In this document: positions 12,370-22,588 of the stretch, one piece after another | How positions within the stretch are numbered: position 1 is the stretch's first letter | Layout: each line of letters starts with the position of its first letter | Assembly (NCBI GenBank): GCA_904066235.2 | Contig: CAJFCV020000001.1 | Span: 14,627,291 to 14,691,290 of the forward strand | Reading direction: 5' to 3' | Origin: Bursaphelenchus xylophilus | Lineage: Eukaryota; Nematoda; Chromadorea; Rhabditida; Aphelenchoididae | Length of the DNA: 64,000 nt | Notes under the pieces: model-generated | Seen by the model: only the letters and a program-made list of their open reading frames with translations | Told to the model about the DNA's origin: nothing | Database searches by the model: none | Made by a program: the position numbers and the translations under genes

Positions 12370-12375
12370 AATAAA
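12370..12375 (+). promoter_or_regulatory. Poly(A) signal of rpl-24
   Basis: AATAAA lies 30 bp after the rpl-24 stop and is followed by a T-rich stretch. Confidence 0.7.
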
Positions 12376-12513
12376 TTTATTGTTTTGTCATGATTTTTGT
12401 TGATTATTAAACTCCTGAAATGTATTCGAAATGGTGTCGATGATCACTCAAAAATACTGAAATCTCACAAAGTATTGCTGTGAAATCCTTGTAGATCCTG
12501 GATTATCAGCCGA

Positions 12514-14176
12514 ATGCTCCAGAATTATGTGATTCTACTGCTGTTTTTCCTCTTTTTTATGTACCAAAAGAACGCCTTTCATCGAATTCCATTGACTAGT
12601 TTTACGGAATCCGAATTGAAAAAGTTGGATGTGAAAGAGCGAGGGAAATCGATTGAAATTTGGCCGAGTTTTCAATTCCGAGACGACGCCAATGGATTGG
12701 ATGTGATAAAATCCAGAAGACAGTTGTATTATGTTGCATCAGGTAAAAAAATAATCCAAAATTTCGGAAATTACAAAAAATTTTTTTTTTATTTTTTCGT
12801 ATTTTAGAGCTGAATTCCTCGTTATCATGGCGTTGGTGGGGCTCGTTTCTCCACACGATCTCGTTGCCCAAAATCGGGGCCTACGTTTCGCAGGAGCTGG
12901 GTTTTGAGGGCTTCGTGAAGGAGCTTTTCCGCCATTCGGATGTGGAATTGTTGGTGGGGAAATTCGAGAATTACCATCAATTCCTGGGCCTCTACTTCTA
13001 CATTCTGACCTGTATTTTCGCGCTGCTGAACCTGCATTTGATCGATAATAAGCTGTTTTTGATTCCCTGTACGCGTTTGGTGATCTGCATCTACGGCGTG
13101 GGCGACAAGATCCCGTTCGACCCGCAAATCCCCGGACTTTTGCAGGAGAACGCGTTTTTTGTGGTCTGGTCCATATTTGTGGGCACTTTGCAATGCGCAT
13201 TGGACATTTGGGATGCGATTTTTAGGGTGAGAAAAGGGTTTTTTGGCTATTTTTGGCATCATTTTTAAAATTTTGCCCTAAGTTTTGACATGTTTTGTGA
13301 TTTTAGTGGTCTCAACGTCAAGAGAATCAAATTTACCGGTCGATTCTGAATATCGGATATACGGTGTTCATGACTGCCTCGATTTTACATATAATTGCGC
13401 TGTTATCATACGTGGTTTTGCCCAAATCCCATCAATTACACCCAACATATCTGCTGATGCTGACGGCTGATGTAAGTTTTGTCAATATTAGGCAAAAATA
13501 TCAGAGATTGATGGGTAAAACAAGGTTATTAGGTGAGGAAAATGGCTTATGACTCTTTATTTGGCCAAAAATATCAAAATTTTGTAGTGAAAAGCATCAA
13601 AAAAAGGAATTGCATTGGCCGGGAATCGAACCCGGGTCGCCCGCGTGGCAGGCGAGCATTCTACCACTGAACCACCAATGCACGGCCTCGATCTCTCGGA
13701 ATTTGAAAGACTTTTCGCGGGAAATGATAGTTTTGGGAGTAAAAAAGCGATTTTGAAGTGAAAAAAATAAAATAAAAAATGTAAAATACGTTGTCTTGAA
13801 TTTTTTGAGTTTGATTTCAAAGATTTTTTCAAAAAATTTGAAATTTTTCAAAAAAAAAAATCCTAAAATACGAGAAAAAAATCTTGTCGTATTTTACCCA
13901 GAAATTCAAAAAATCTCTTTTCAGTCCCTCCGCATCATCATGTTGTATATTCAGCACAGTTGTCGCGTCTACAGCGAACAAAATCCGACTTTTGCGCTTC
14001 CGCAGTGGGCTCCGAAACTTGGCTTAATTTGCGCAAATTTCTTCGAAATTATTTTTATTTCCACTGCAATTCAACATGGAATGTTCGTGAGGGACAGACT
14101 CTTTGCCATAACGTTGGTCCCCTACAACGTGGAGAATATTAAGCGGTTTTTCGCTTTGATTTGGGATATTGTATAA
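12514..14176 (+). CDS. Unrecognised multi-pass membrane protein
   Basis: Exons 12514-12742, 12808-13226, 13307-13471 and 13925-14176 join in phase (1, 0, 0) to 354 aa. The N-terminus (MLQNYVILLLFFLFFMY) is a signal anchor. A hydrophilic stretch with WRWWGSFLHT follows, and then several hydrophobic segments: near residues 165-185 (FLGLYFYILTCIFALLNL), 220-240 (FFVVWSIFVGTLQCAL), 255-280 (IGYTVFMTASILHIIALLSYVVL) and 310-330 (LGLICANFFEIIFISTA). Between the last ones lies LRIIMLYIQHSCRVYSEQNP. I do not recognise the family. The start follows a TTATCAG acceptor by four bases, consistent with trans-splicing, and the gene begins only about 170 bp after rpl-24 on the same strand, so operon linkage is possible. 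Intron 3 hosts an antisense tRNA gene. Confidence 0.7.
13611..13681 (-). tRNA. tRNA-Gly(GCC)
   Basis: This is a 71-nt cloverleaf on the minus strand. The acceptor stem GCATTGG pairs with CCAATGC, followed by discriminator A. The D arm is GTTCAGTGGTAGAAT (A box), the anticodon loop CTGCCAC has a GCC anticodon, and the T arm contains GGTTCGATTCC (B box). It lies antisense within intron 3 of the membrane-protein gene, and the promoters are internal. All arms are intact, so it should be functional. Confidence 0.97.
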
Positions 14177-14553
14177 TTTATTCATCTGTTTTTTGATAAA
14201 AAGTGATATTCCGAGGGATGTGGGTGTCGGATTTGGATGAAATTTGGCCAGGATGGTGCTCATAGGTGTTGTTTCAATGGCTATAAAAATCAGGTCATCA
14301 TTTGCAAGGAGAGCTGAGATATCGAAACTTTTTTAAAAATTTTTTATTTAAAAAATTTTTGTGGAAAAACGGCTGGGATTTTTTTGAAATTTTGCTTGGC
14401 TATTCTATATGATCCACACAATAATTCCTGAAAATTTTGACTGTGTTCTTGCAGAGACCGCCGAGATATTTCACAATTTTTACGGCATAGAGACTATAGA
14501 AAACGAGGAGACGGGCGGAAAAAACCTTTTTGGCCGTATTTTTTTGAATTTTG
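14177..14553. other. Spacer with a diverged copy of the 'gagatatt...gaggagac' module
   Basis: No gene is visible. The stretch 14450-14530 (CCGAGATATTTC... ACGAGGAGACGGGCGG) resembles the core of the 314-bp tandem repeat at 35.8-36.7 kb (CCGAGATATTCAAC ... GAGGAGACGGTCAGAG), so the two are relics of one repeat family. Confidence 0.5.
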
Positions 14554-14558
14554 CGCTA

Positions 14559-15933
14559 CACGGCATTCTGTACTTTTGGGACACAACCGGTCTCCATGAT
14601 TTTTTTCTATTTTTTCAAAGTAGACCTCCTTCTTTAATACATTGCTCGCTAGCCGTTGAAGCTAGAGACTTGAAAATTGGCATGGGTATAGAGTAAATGT
14701 TCCGCTTCCAGAATATATAAATATTGTAATGAACCCCGCGCTGTAAGCTCCACAATAAGATGCGAAAATATTTCATTCTTAAAACTTCTTGCACCTAAAA
14801 GGTCATTATGCAAGATCGAAATGACAAATTTTAAAATGCTGATGTGTGCAGAATTTTTTTTCTATCAGATACTTAAATTTCGTGGAGTTGTATACGAAAA
14901 TGGCTGTGCTACGTACGAAAAACTGAGTTTCATAGTGTGTTTTTTTGAAATTTTTGGAATATCTCTGCCCTCAGGGCACAGATAAATGAAGTTCCGACTC
15001 ACGTTTGTTGCCGATGATGACATATGTAGCCTTGCCAAATTACAATGTTATATCTTCAAAATCAAGGGAGCTATTCGCTTTTCAACTTTTTTCTCACTGA
15101 TGTACAACAACGATGTCAAGAATGTCCAACTATGGATTGTAGAGCTCGAAGAGCTCTACAAATTACCCGCTTACATCTTCTTCGTATCTTTAAAATTACG
15201 GCCGCCAGGGCGGCCGGAAATTTCGGTCGATTTTTGGTGCACCGTGCGAAAAAATCGCCCTCAGGGCAACAAGCGGAACTGAGCAAATTGATCATACGGG
15301 TGCTATTGGGAACAAAATAGACTACCATAGTGCCAAGTTTCAAGTCGCTACCTTCACTATCCCCCCACAAAGATGGGCTGAAGCCCATTTTCGATAAAAA
15401 AAAGTTGAAAAGCGAATAGCTCCCGTGATTTTGGAGATATAACATTGTAATTTGGCAAGGCTACATATGTCATCATCGGCAACAAACGTGAGTCGGAACT
15501 TCATTTATCTGTGCCCTGAGGGCAGAGATATTCCAAAAATTTCAAAAAAACACACTATGAAACTCAGTTTTTCGTACGTAGCACAGCCATTTTCGTATAC
15601 AACTCCACGAAATTTAAGTATCTGATAGAGAAAAAAAATTCTGCACACATCAGCATTTTAAAATTTGTCATTTCGATCTTGCATAACGACCTTTTAGGTG
15701 CAAGAAGTTTTAAGAATGAAATATTTTCGCATCTTATTGTGGAGCTTACAGCGCGGGGTTCATTACAATATTTATATATTCTGGAAGCGGAACATTTACT
15801 CTATACCCATGCCAATTTTCAAGTCTCTAGCTTCAACGGCTAGCGAGCAATGTATTAAAGAAGGAGGTCTACTTTGAAAAAATAGAAAAAAATCATGGAG
15901 ACCGGTTGTGTCCCAAAAGTACAGAATGCCGTG
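14559..15933. mobile_element. 1.38-kb long-TIR element with 5-bp target duplication
   Basis: The ends CACGGCATTCTGTACTTTTG and its complement are flanked by direct CGCTA copies (14554-14558, 15934-15938). The inverted arms run about 535 bp each (14559-15095 and 15399-15933) with near-perfect pairing, around a roughly 300-bp core that holds a smaller palindrome (TAGAGCTCGAAGAGCTCTA). No transposase ORF is present. CAC termini plus a 5-bp duplication recall Transib-type elements, but that assignment is inference. Transcription through it would give a very long hairpin. Confidence 0.85.
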
Positions 15934-15938
15934 CGCTA

Positions 15939-16434
15939 GAAAAATTGATTTTTCGTGAGAAAAAATTGTACTCTGCACTCTTATTTTTCAAATTCAAAAT
16001 TGCAACAAATTAAAAAAAATTTTTTTCTGAAAATTTCGGAAATTCCTAAAATCGGCAAGCTAAAAATCTCACAAAAAGCTTGGGAAAATCATCGGCTAAA
16101 ATTTTTACGCAGTTTTATAAAAAATTTCAATTTTTTTTTTTTTTTCAAATTTTTACGTCCCCCGCGATTTCGATTTTTTCATTTTGATTATGATAATGTA
16201 CGTGCAACTGATTGAAGATGATACAAAGTGCGGCCGGAAATTGTCTAAACAACCCCCTAAAATACGTCATCCCACGGGTTTTCGGGCGTAACCGGCTTGT
16301 AATTTGTTTATCAGTTCAAGAGCGTAATTAATTGCAAGTAAAATTACATTGAAATCGATGTTTTGCAAGAAATCTACGGGTTTCTCTTTTGAAGATACCG
16401 TAGAAAAAGGTCTTTGATCAGAAGATGAGTTTTT
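15939..16434. other. AT-rich spacer, no gene seen
   Basis: Homopolymeric A/T-rich DNA with a short reading frame of low-complexity Lys/Phe composition. CTAAAATACG near 16257 is another recurring short word. Nothing else is supported. Confidence 0.4.
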
Positions 16435-16995
16435 GCACTGTGCGGTCAAAACAATCTTTTGCACTGTGCGGTGAGAAACGAGTAATTTTTGCACAGTGCA
16501 ATGGGAACAAATTATCGCACTGTGCAAAAAATCAAAAGCACAAATTAACTGCACTGTGCGAGATTTTTTGGAAAAATAAAATTGCACAGTGCAGACTTTT
16601 TTATGATTTTTTTGCACCGTGCGAAAAAGAAAAAATCAATTTTCGCACTGTGCAAAACTACTAAAAAATTCGCACTGTGCAAAAAAACAAAAGATCAGAA
16701 TGCACCGTGCAAAATCCGCGACAAAAGTCTCAGCCAAACCCCGCGAATTTTGGCACTGTGCGCCATCGCGGGGAACTCTTTTCTTTTTTTTTGCACTGTG
16801 CATCACTTTTGTCTTTTTTCTTGCACCGTGCACTACTTCACTTTTTTTTCTCTTTCCGCACTGTGCACATTCCAGATTTTTTTTGTTTTTTTTTGCACTG
16901 TGCACATCCCAGATTTTTTTGTTTTTTTGCACTGTGCACACCATGTTTTTGACTTTTTTTTCCGTGCATCCCACTTTTTTCTTTCTTTTGCACTG

Positions 16996-17205
16996 TACTA
17001 TACTAGTCGCGGAAAAAAGTCGGGGGATTTTTCTGCGACCCTGCACTGTGCATGAACCCGAAAAGTGCATTTGCACAGTGCAATTTTGTTGATTTTGCCT
17101 TATTGTCGCGCGCGATTCCCGTGTTTCGCAGCGACAAATCAACTTTTCGGAGCGCGACGGCCGCGAGAAATTCCCAGGACTTTTTTCCGCGACTAGTACT
17201 ATACA
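16996..17205. mobile_element. Small inverted-repeat element (MITE-like)
   Basis: TACTAGTCGCGGAAAAAAGTC near 17001 is mirrored by GACTTTTTTCCGCGACTAGTA ending near 17199. The interior of about 160 bp contains two GCACNGTGC motifs and GC-rich sequence (GTCGCGCGCGATTC). No ORF is supported. Confidence 0.6.
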
Positions 17206-17217
17206 CACCCCACTTTT

Positions 17218-17725
17218 ATCAGTCTGTCGGGAAAATAACGGCGGACCGTCGCAGCAAAATGTCTCGCCTCGCCGCTATCGCGCACCAAATCCCAAGCCGC
17301 GGCTTGCGGTCGCAAAGCGATGATGAGCGACTCCGAGGCGCGACGATCCGCCGTTTTTTTCCCGACAGACCGATACTAGTCCTTCCGGAAAGTCGCCGGA
17401 CTGAAATCAGCGACACGCACTCCGCGAAAACGAAAGTTCACTTTGCACTGTGCAATTTCGTGCCTTTTGCACAGTGCAATAGGCTTTTTTCGGCTGTCGC
17501 TCGCACCCTGACTTTTTTCGCACAGTGCATGTCGCCGATTTCCGTCCGGCGACTTTCCGGAAGGACTAGTATCAGTCTGTCGGAAAAATAACGGCGGATC
17601 GTCGCATCAAAATGTCTCGCCTCGCCGCTGTCGCGCACCAAATCCCAAGCCGCGGCTTGCAGTCGCAAAGCGATGATGGGCGATTCCAAGGCGCGACGAT
17701 CCGCCGTTTTTTTCCCGACAGACCG
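17218..17725. mobile_element. Composite of small palindromic elements
   Basis: Two near-identical 155-bp units (about 17218-17374 and 17571-17725) start CAGTCTGTCGGGAAAATAAC and end with its complement, enclosing CGCCTCGCCGCT...CCGCGGCTTG. Between them lies a third inverted repeat, ACTAGTCCTTCCGGAAAGTC at 17375 mirrored near 17570, which itself holds GCACNGTGC motifs. The layout looks like insertion of one MITE family next to or within another. Confidence 0.7.
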
Positions 17726-18557
17726 ATATCTTTTTTGCACAGTGCATCCCGCTTTTTTTGTCGCTCCTTTGCACTGTGCATACCCCCACTTTCATCTTTT
17801 TTCCGCACCGTGCACCTGACTTCTGTCGTTTTTTCGCACAGTGCATCCCAATTCCGTCTTTTTTCCGCACCGTGCATCCCACTTTTTTATCTTTCTTCGC
17901 ACTGTGCACACCATGTTTTTGTATTCTTTTTTTCGCACCGTGCATCCCACTTTTTTGTCTTTTTTTTGCACTGTGCACACCCCACTTTCATCTTTTTTCC
18001 GCACCGTGCACCTGACTTCTTGCGTTTTTTCGCACAGTGCATCCCACTTTAGCGACAAAAGTCTCGGCCAAACCCCGCGTTGTTTGGCACCGTGCGCCAT
18101 CGCGGGGAACTCTTTTCTCTTTTCTCTTTTCGCACTGTGCACACCCCAATTCCGTCTTTTTTTGCACCGTGCATCCCACTTTTTTCTTTCTTTTGCACTG
18201 TGCACACACCCCACTTTCATCTTTTTCCGCACTGTGCGCCCCACTTTTCTCTTTTTCCTAATTTCGCACAGTGCAGTTTTTGAAATCTTGCTCATCTTGA
18301 TGTAACCTTCCAAACTCCTACTTTCAAAACATTTTTTATCTAAAGAGCATGCAAAAATGACGTCAGCGGAAGTTTGACTGTACCGTAGACTTCTAGTTTT
18401 GCTCAAAAACAGGATTAATTTCGGGAAAAAAGGGAGTGTGTGGTCGAGTCTATGTAAGGGAGTGCCAAACAGACAAGTTGTTATTTCTTACTTCTTTGTC
18501 CGCAACTTGTGATAATGACTCATGAAATTTGAGCTGAACCTGACCTTGTTTGATGAA

Positions 18558-19145
18558 CAAAATGTCTAGTGCAATATAATTTTTGAAGATTTTTTGTTGA
18601 AAAATGAGATTTTTAAGTTGAAAAAGGATATGGAAATGTGATTTTTAGCAAATTTGCGGTTCAAAAATGACATTATTCTTCAAAATTCACCTTATTTTAA
18701 TGTCAGGATGTCTAGTGTAATATAATTTTTTGCAATTTTTTGAGGAAAAGTTGAATGGAAGAGATAGAAAATGCTGCTAAAATACGATTTATGACCTGCG
18801 ATTGTTACAAAAAATTTTTTTTTACAATAAATTTAAAAAAATATCATGATGACATATAAAAAATTTTTGATCTTAAACATCTTACAAGACATTAGGAACA
18901 AAAATAGGTCATAAATCGTATTTTAGAAGCGTTTTCTTTTTTTTTTCATTCAATTTTTAATCAAAAAATTGCAAAATTTTATATTACACTAGACATCTTG
19001 ACCCTAAAATAAGGCGAATTTTGAAGAATAATGTCATTTTTGAACCGCAAATTTGCTAAAAATCTCATTTTCATATCGTTTTCAATTTGAAAATCTCATT
19101 TTTCAAAAAAAAATCTTCAAAAATTATATTGCACTAGACATTTTG
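18558..19145. mobile_element. 588-bp inverted-repeat element built on the GTCTAGTGYAATATAA motif
   Basis: Arms of about 240 bp (18558-18804 and 18907-19145) mirror each other, starting CAAAATGTCTAGTGCAATAT. Each arm contains the GTCTAGTGYAATATAA word twice, about 145 bp apart (18563 and 18708 on the left). The centre holds TCATGATGACA. No target duplication or ORF is clear. Outer motif copies sit at the very ends. Confidence 0.75.
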
Positions 19146-19584
19146 CTCATTTTTTGATATAAATTTGGCTTTTTAATGTCAAAATCATTGATTTTCTGAA
19201 GCTTTTTACACTTTAACAACAAGAAAATACAATTTTTAAATATTTTTTATTGAAATCTTTTTAAATCTGATGGATTTATCACATTTTCCACGCGTACAAA
19301 CAAATAGATTACAAACAACGGCGGGGCTAAAATACGGGGTTTTCGTCGGAGAGAGAGCGAAATAGAGAGGAAAGAGCTCGGCTGAGATCGGGAAAGGACT
19401 AACAAAACATATATTGTACTACCCAACAACTACAACAATTCGGCTCTACAGGCGCGCAGATTGGTCAAACGGAGGGAATGTGGAACAAGCAGAGATCGCG
19501 AGGAGGATGAAGGCCGAGAATTTGAACCCGTCACCTTTTTTCCCGAATGTCCGGAGGGCTTTTTTGAAGCTTTTGAAAATGATT
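19146..19584. other. Spacer with a moderately GC-rich patch, no gene seen
   Basis: The patch at about 19320-19400 (CTAAAATACGGGG, GAGAGAGAGCGAAATAGAG) and a TATATTGTACTACC motif copy at 19411 are the only notable items. No reading frame is supported. Confidence 0.35.
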
Positions 19585-21375
19585 GCACGGTGCAGAAAAA
19601 GTTTGAGAATGCACCGTGCAGTCAAACATCGAAATTGCACTGTGCGAAAAATCGATTCAGTTTGCGACGACAAAACGCACTGTGCAATGAAAAATATTTG
19701 TCGTTGCACTGTGCAGTGGGAATTTAATTTTTAGAATGCACTGTGCGACAAATTTTGGGGCGCGACAATTGCACTGTGCGGTTGAAAAGTCGAAAATTGA
19801 AATTGCACTGTGCAAAAAAAATTACAAAATTGCACAGTGCGGATTTTTCAAAAGAAGGCAAAATTCTCGCTGCACTGTGCAGTGGGAATTTAATTTTCAA
19901 AATGCACTGTGCGATTGAAAAATCGAAAATTGAAATTGCACTGTGCACTGCAGGATGAGCCAAGTCTTTCTCCTTGGATGGTCAACTCTTCCTCTCAAAA
20001 TTCTTTTTTGTCAAGATTAATATAAATTTCTTTATGTTTTAATCTCCATACATCGACAGGACAATAACTCTAAAAGTAAGTTAAATTAACCCTCTTTCTA
20101 AATATGCAATGATTTTTTGCATTACATAAGTTTATCCTTGCACATTTAGCCATTGTTGCAGGTATACAAATTTAGCTGAATGCTGTTCGTTCTTGCGATT
20201 CCATGAACGAAATTTGAAAGTCTTCCCCACAAAAGAACCGGCGTCGAGCCTTCTTCGTGCCAGAATTGTTTCAGCATGAAAGGACTTACAATTTTTTTGT
20301 TGATTCGATTTTAGATATTACACTAGGTACTTTCGTAAGTTTAAGGCGAGATTAGGTCACATTTTACGTCATATATGGTCTAAATGGACAATAAAACTTT
20401 CTTTTAACATTCTTAACGTCGTAACAGTGATTTCCCCCCTTTTATTGTCGTTTTTGATTTTTTTTCAGATTTTAGGTATGGAACAACTTTGATGTATCCG
20501 CGGCCATAGATGTGTATTAGTACTTCGCAAACCATATTTCAAAGGTCCCTAGTCGATCTAAAACATGTTTAGAACAGTATGCGAGGTATTTGAGAATTTT
20601 TTGGATCCACGTTATACTTGATCACTTAGATCCTAAAACATCTTAAACCCGGGTTTGCAAGAATATTTATGTTGGGGACGGTTTAGTAATGGCTCACCTT
20701 TGTAGATTCCCGGGTTTAAACTTCAAAAACGTTAGATTTTGCCTGCAATTTGATAAAAGTACCTAGTGTAATATCGAAAATCGAATCAACAAAAAAAGTG
20801 TAAGTCCTTTCATGCTGAAACAATTCTGGCACGAAGAAGGCTCGACGCCGGTTCTTTTGTGGGGAAGACTTTCAAATTTCGTTCATGGAATCGCAAGAAC
20901 GAACAGCATTCAGCTAAATTTATATACTTACTACAATGTCTAAATATGCAAGGATAAACTTACGTAATGCAAAAAATTGTTGCAGAGTGAGAAAGAGGGA
21001 TAATTTGACTTACTTGTGGGGTTATTGTCCTGTCGAAACATGCAGATTAAAACATAAAGAAGTTTATATTAATCTTGACAAAAACAAAATTTTGGGGGGA
21101 AGAGTTGACCACCCAAGGGGAAAGACTTGGCTCATCCTGCAGTGCTGTGCGAAAAGTGAAGTCGCGGAAATTGCACTGTGCGGGCGAAAAAGTTTTCAAA
21201 TTTGGTTGCACAGTGCGAAAAAATTATAAAATTGCACAGTGCGGATTTTTCAAAAAATTTTTTGCACAGTGCGAAAATAAAAAAAATGCACGGTGCAAAA
21301 AAAATTATAAAATTGCACAGTGCGGATTTTTCAAAAATTTTTTGCACAGTGCGAAATTAAAAAAATGCACTGTGC
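19585..21375. repeat. GCACNGTGC cluster 2, split by a transposon
   Basis: The motif recurs from 19585 to 19946 and again from 21145 to 21375, with the 1.2-kb TIR element 19946-21144 inserted between. The insertion broke one motif copy: the left flank ends GCACTGTG and the right flank resumes CTGTGC, so the pre-insertion site was TTGCACTGTGCGAAAA. The motif cluster is therefore older than the element. Confidence 0.9.
19946..21144. mobile_element. 1.2-kb long-TIR element inserted into a GCACTGTGC site
   Basis: The termini CACTGCAGGATGAGCC and their complement are flanked by direct CTGTG copies (19941-19945 and 21145-21149). The arms are about 390 bp (19946-20336 and 20759-21144), with near-identical blocks such as AGAACCGGCGTCGAGCC. 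The interior holds no transposase. The arms include TCTTTCTCCTTGGATGGTCA, related to the dispersed GACTTGACC hairpins, and a TATTACACTAGGTAC motif at the inner end. CAC ends and a 5-bp duplication match the element at 14559, though the sequences differ. Confidence 0.88.
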
Positions 21376-21489
21376 AAAAAACTTTAAGATAAAAAAAATC
21401 TCCGGACATTCGGAAGTGTCAAAAAAAAAGACTAGAGCATGATAAATTAGCACCAAAAATCGGTCCAAAATTTGGGCACAAGTCGTATT

Positions 21490-21837
21490 TTAGCTGCGGC
21501 GCTCGGCGAGGATGTTCTCCACGATATCCGTCAGCGTCTCATGTTGTAATCGCCGTTGGTTTCGTCGCTGCGATCGCAATTTCAGCAGTTTCCGACTCTC
21601 TTTTTCCGCTCCCAGAGTCTGCAGAAGCTTTTCGAGGGCGCGCGTCGGCACATGCGCCAGTTGTTCGTCCTCGGAGAGAAGCGGCGCCGATCGTCGAACG
21701 GTCGCCGTACAACATCGAGTGCATTGGAGGGCCGTACTGTACTTTATGCAACGCATTCCGCACCCGCAGTCGGCCTGGATTCGGAGGAAAAGCGTGAAAA
21801 GTAGCATCGAAACTAGTGTTCTTGTGTGGGGACCCAT
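21490..21837 (-). CDS. Small secreted Cys-rich peptide precursor (candidate neuropeptide)
   Basis: A single exon of 115 aa starts right after an AATTTCAG acceptor, so it is either trans-spliced or a last exon. Residues 1-22 form a signal peptide (hydrophobic SMLLFTLFLRIQA). The predicted mature region then has six cysteines in the order C-x-C-x3-C-x8-C-x2-CC (DCGCGMRC ... QCTRCC), followed by a dibasic RR and a charged helical tail with further basic sites (RRNQRR, ERRS). A six-Cys peptide ending in CC just before a dibasic cleavage site recalls trissin-like neuropeptides, but the spacing is not identical and no family can be asserted. It is the only plausible gene in the repeat-rich desert, flanked by motif clusters on both sides. 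Confidence 0.55.
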   Translation of the reverse strand: MGPHTRTLVSMLLFTLFLRIQADCGCGMRCIKYSTALQCTRCCTATVRRSAPLLSEDEQLAHVPTRALEKLLQTLGAEKESRKLLKLRSQRRNQRRLQHETLTDIVENILAERRS

Positions 21838-21940
21838 CTGAAATTGGGAAAATTACTATTTTAGATGTGATAAATATTTTTTCGAATCGAAAAAACGGCA
21901 ATTTTCCCGATAAAACGTCATTTTTATCACTTTTTTCACT

Positions 21941-22588
21941 GCACGGTGCGAAAAAAAGAAAAATTTGAAAGTGCACAGTGCAAAAAAAGAAGAAGAAAAA
22001 CGGACTGCACGGTGCAACGAGGCTTCAAAATGCACTGTGCGAAAATTTTGAAGAAAAAAGGGAACGCACAGTGCGCGAAAAACAAAAGGGAATTTTTGTC
22101 TGCACAGTGCAAAAAGCGCGACAAAATTTTTTCGAAACGATTGCACAGTGCAGAACAAAGCTTTCGCACTGTGCAAAATAAAACGTTTGCACTGTGCACA
22201 GTGCGTGAAAAACAAAAGGGAATTTTTGTCTGCACAGTGCAAAAAGCGCGACAAATGTTTTCGAAACGATTGCACTGTGCAAAAGAAAAACTTTGCGCTG
22301 TGCACAGTGCGCGAAAAACAAAATGAACTTTTGTCTGCACAGTGCAAAAAGCGCGACAAATGTTTTCGAAACAATTGCACTGTGCAAAATAAAACGTTTG
22401 CACTGTGCAAAATTAAACGTTTGCACAGTGCAGTCAAAAAATTGTTTTGCACTGTGCCAAAAATCTGTCGCTGCCGCACAGTGCAGTGCATAAATCTTTG
22501 CACAGTGCAGTCAAAAATTTGCACTGTGCAAAACAAAACTCTTGCACAGTGCAGTCAAAACTTGTTTTGGGAAAAAACTGCACTGTGC
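21941..22588. repeat. GCACNGTGC cluster 3
   Basis: About two dozen copies are present, in part as a local triplication of GAAAAACAAAAGGG...GCGCGACAAA near 22075, 22205 and 22312. Fused overlapping copies also occur: GCACTGTGCACAGTGC at about 22190 is a perfect 16-bp palindrome made of two motifs. Confidence 0.9.

Larger units (their letters stand above)
16435..18274. repeat. GCACNGTGC cluster 1
   Basis: This is the longest run of the 9-bp near-palindrome GCAC-N-GTGC (N mostly A or T, sometimes C or G), several dozen copies spaced about 20-60 bp apart in low-complexity T-rich DNA. Spacers are unrelated except for local duplications (a block at 16722-16790 recurs at 18053-18120, both with CCCCGCG...CGCGGGG arms). 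Apparent ORFs full of HCA, CTVQ and ALC are frame readings of the motif, not genes. Small inverted-repeat elements interrupt it at 17.0-17.73 kb. Confidence 0.9.

Noticed and set aside
12739..13262. Minus-strand frames opposite exon 2 of the membrane-protein gene
   Set aside because: The plus-strand frame has matching splice phases and membrane segments. The minus frames have neither.
14409..14696. Frames in the arms of the 14559 element
   Set aside because: The same short peptide appears in both arms because they are inverted copies. No transposase motif is present.
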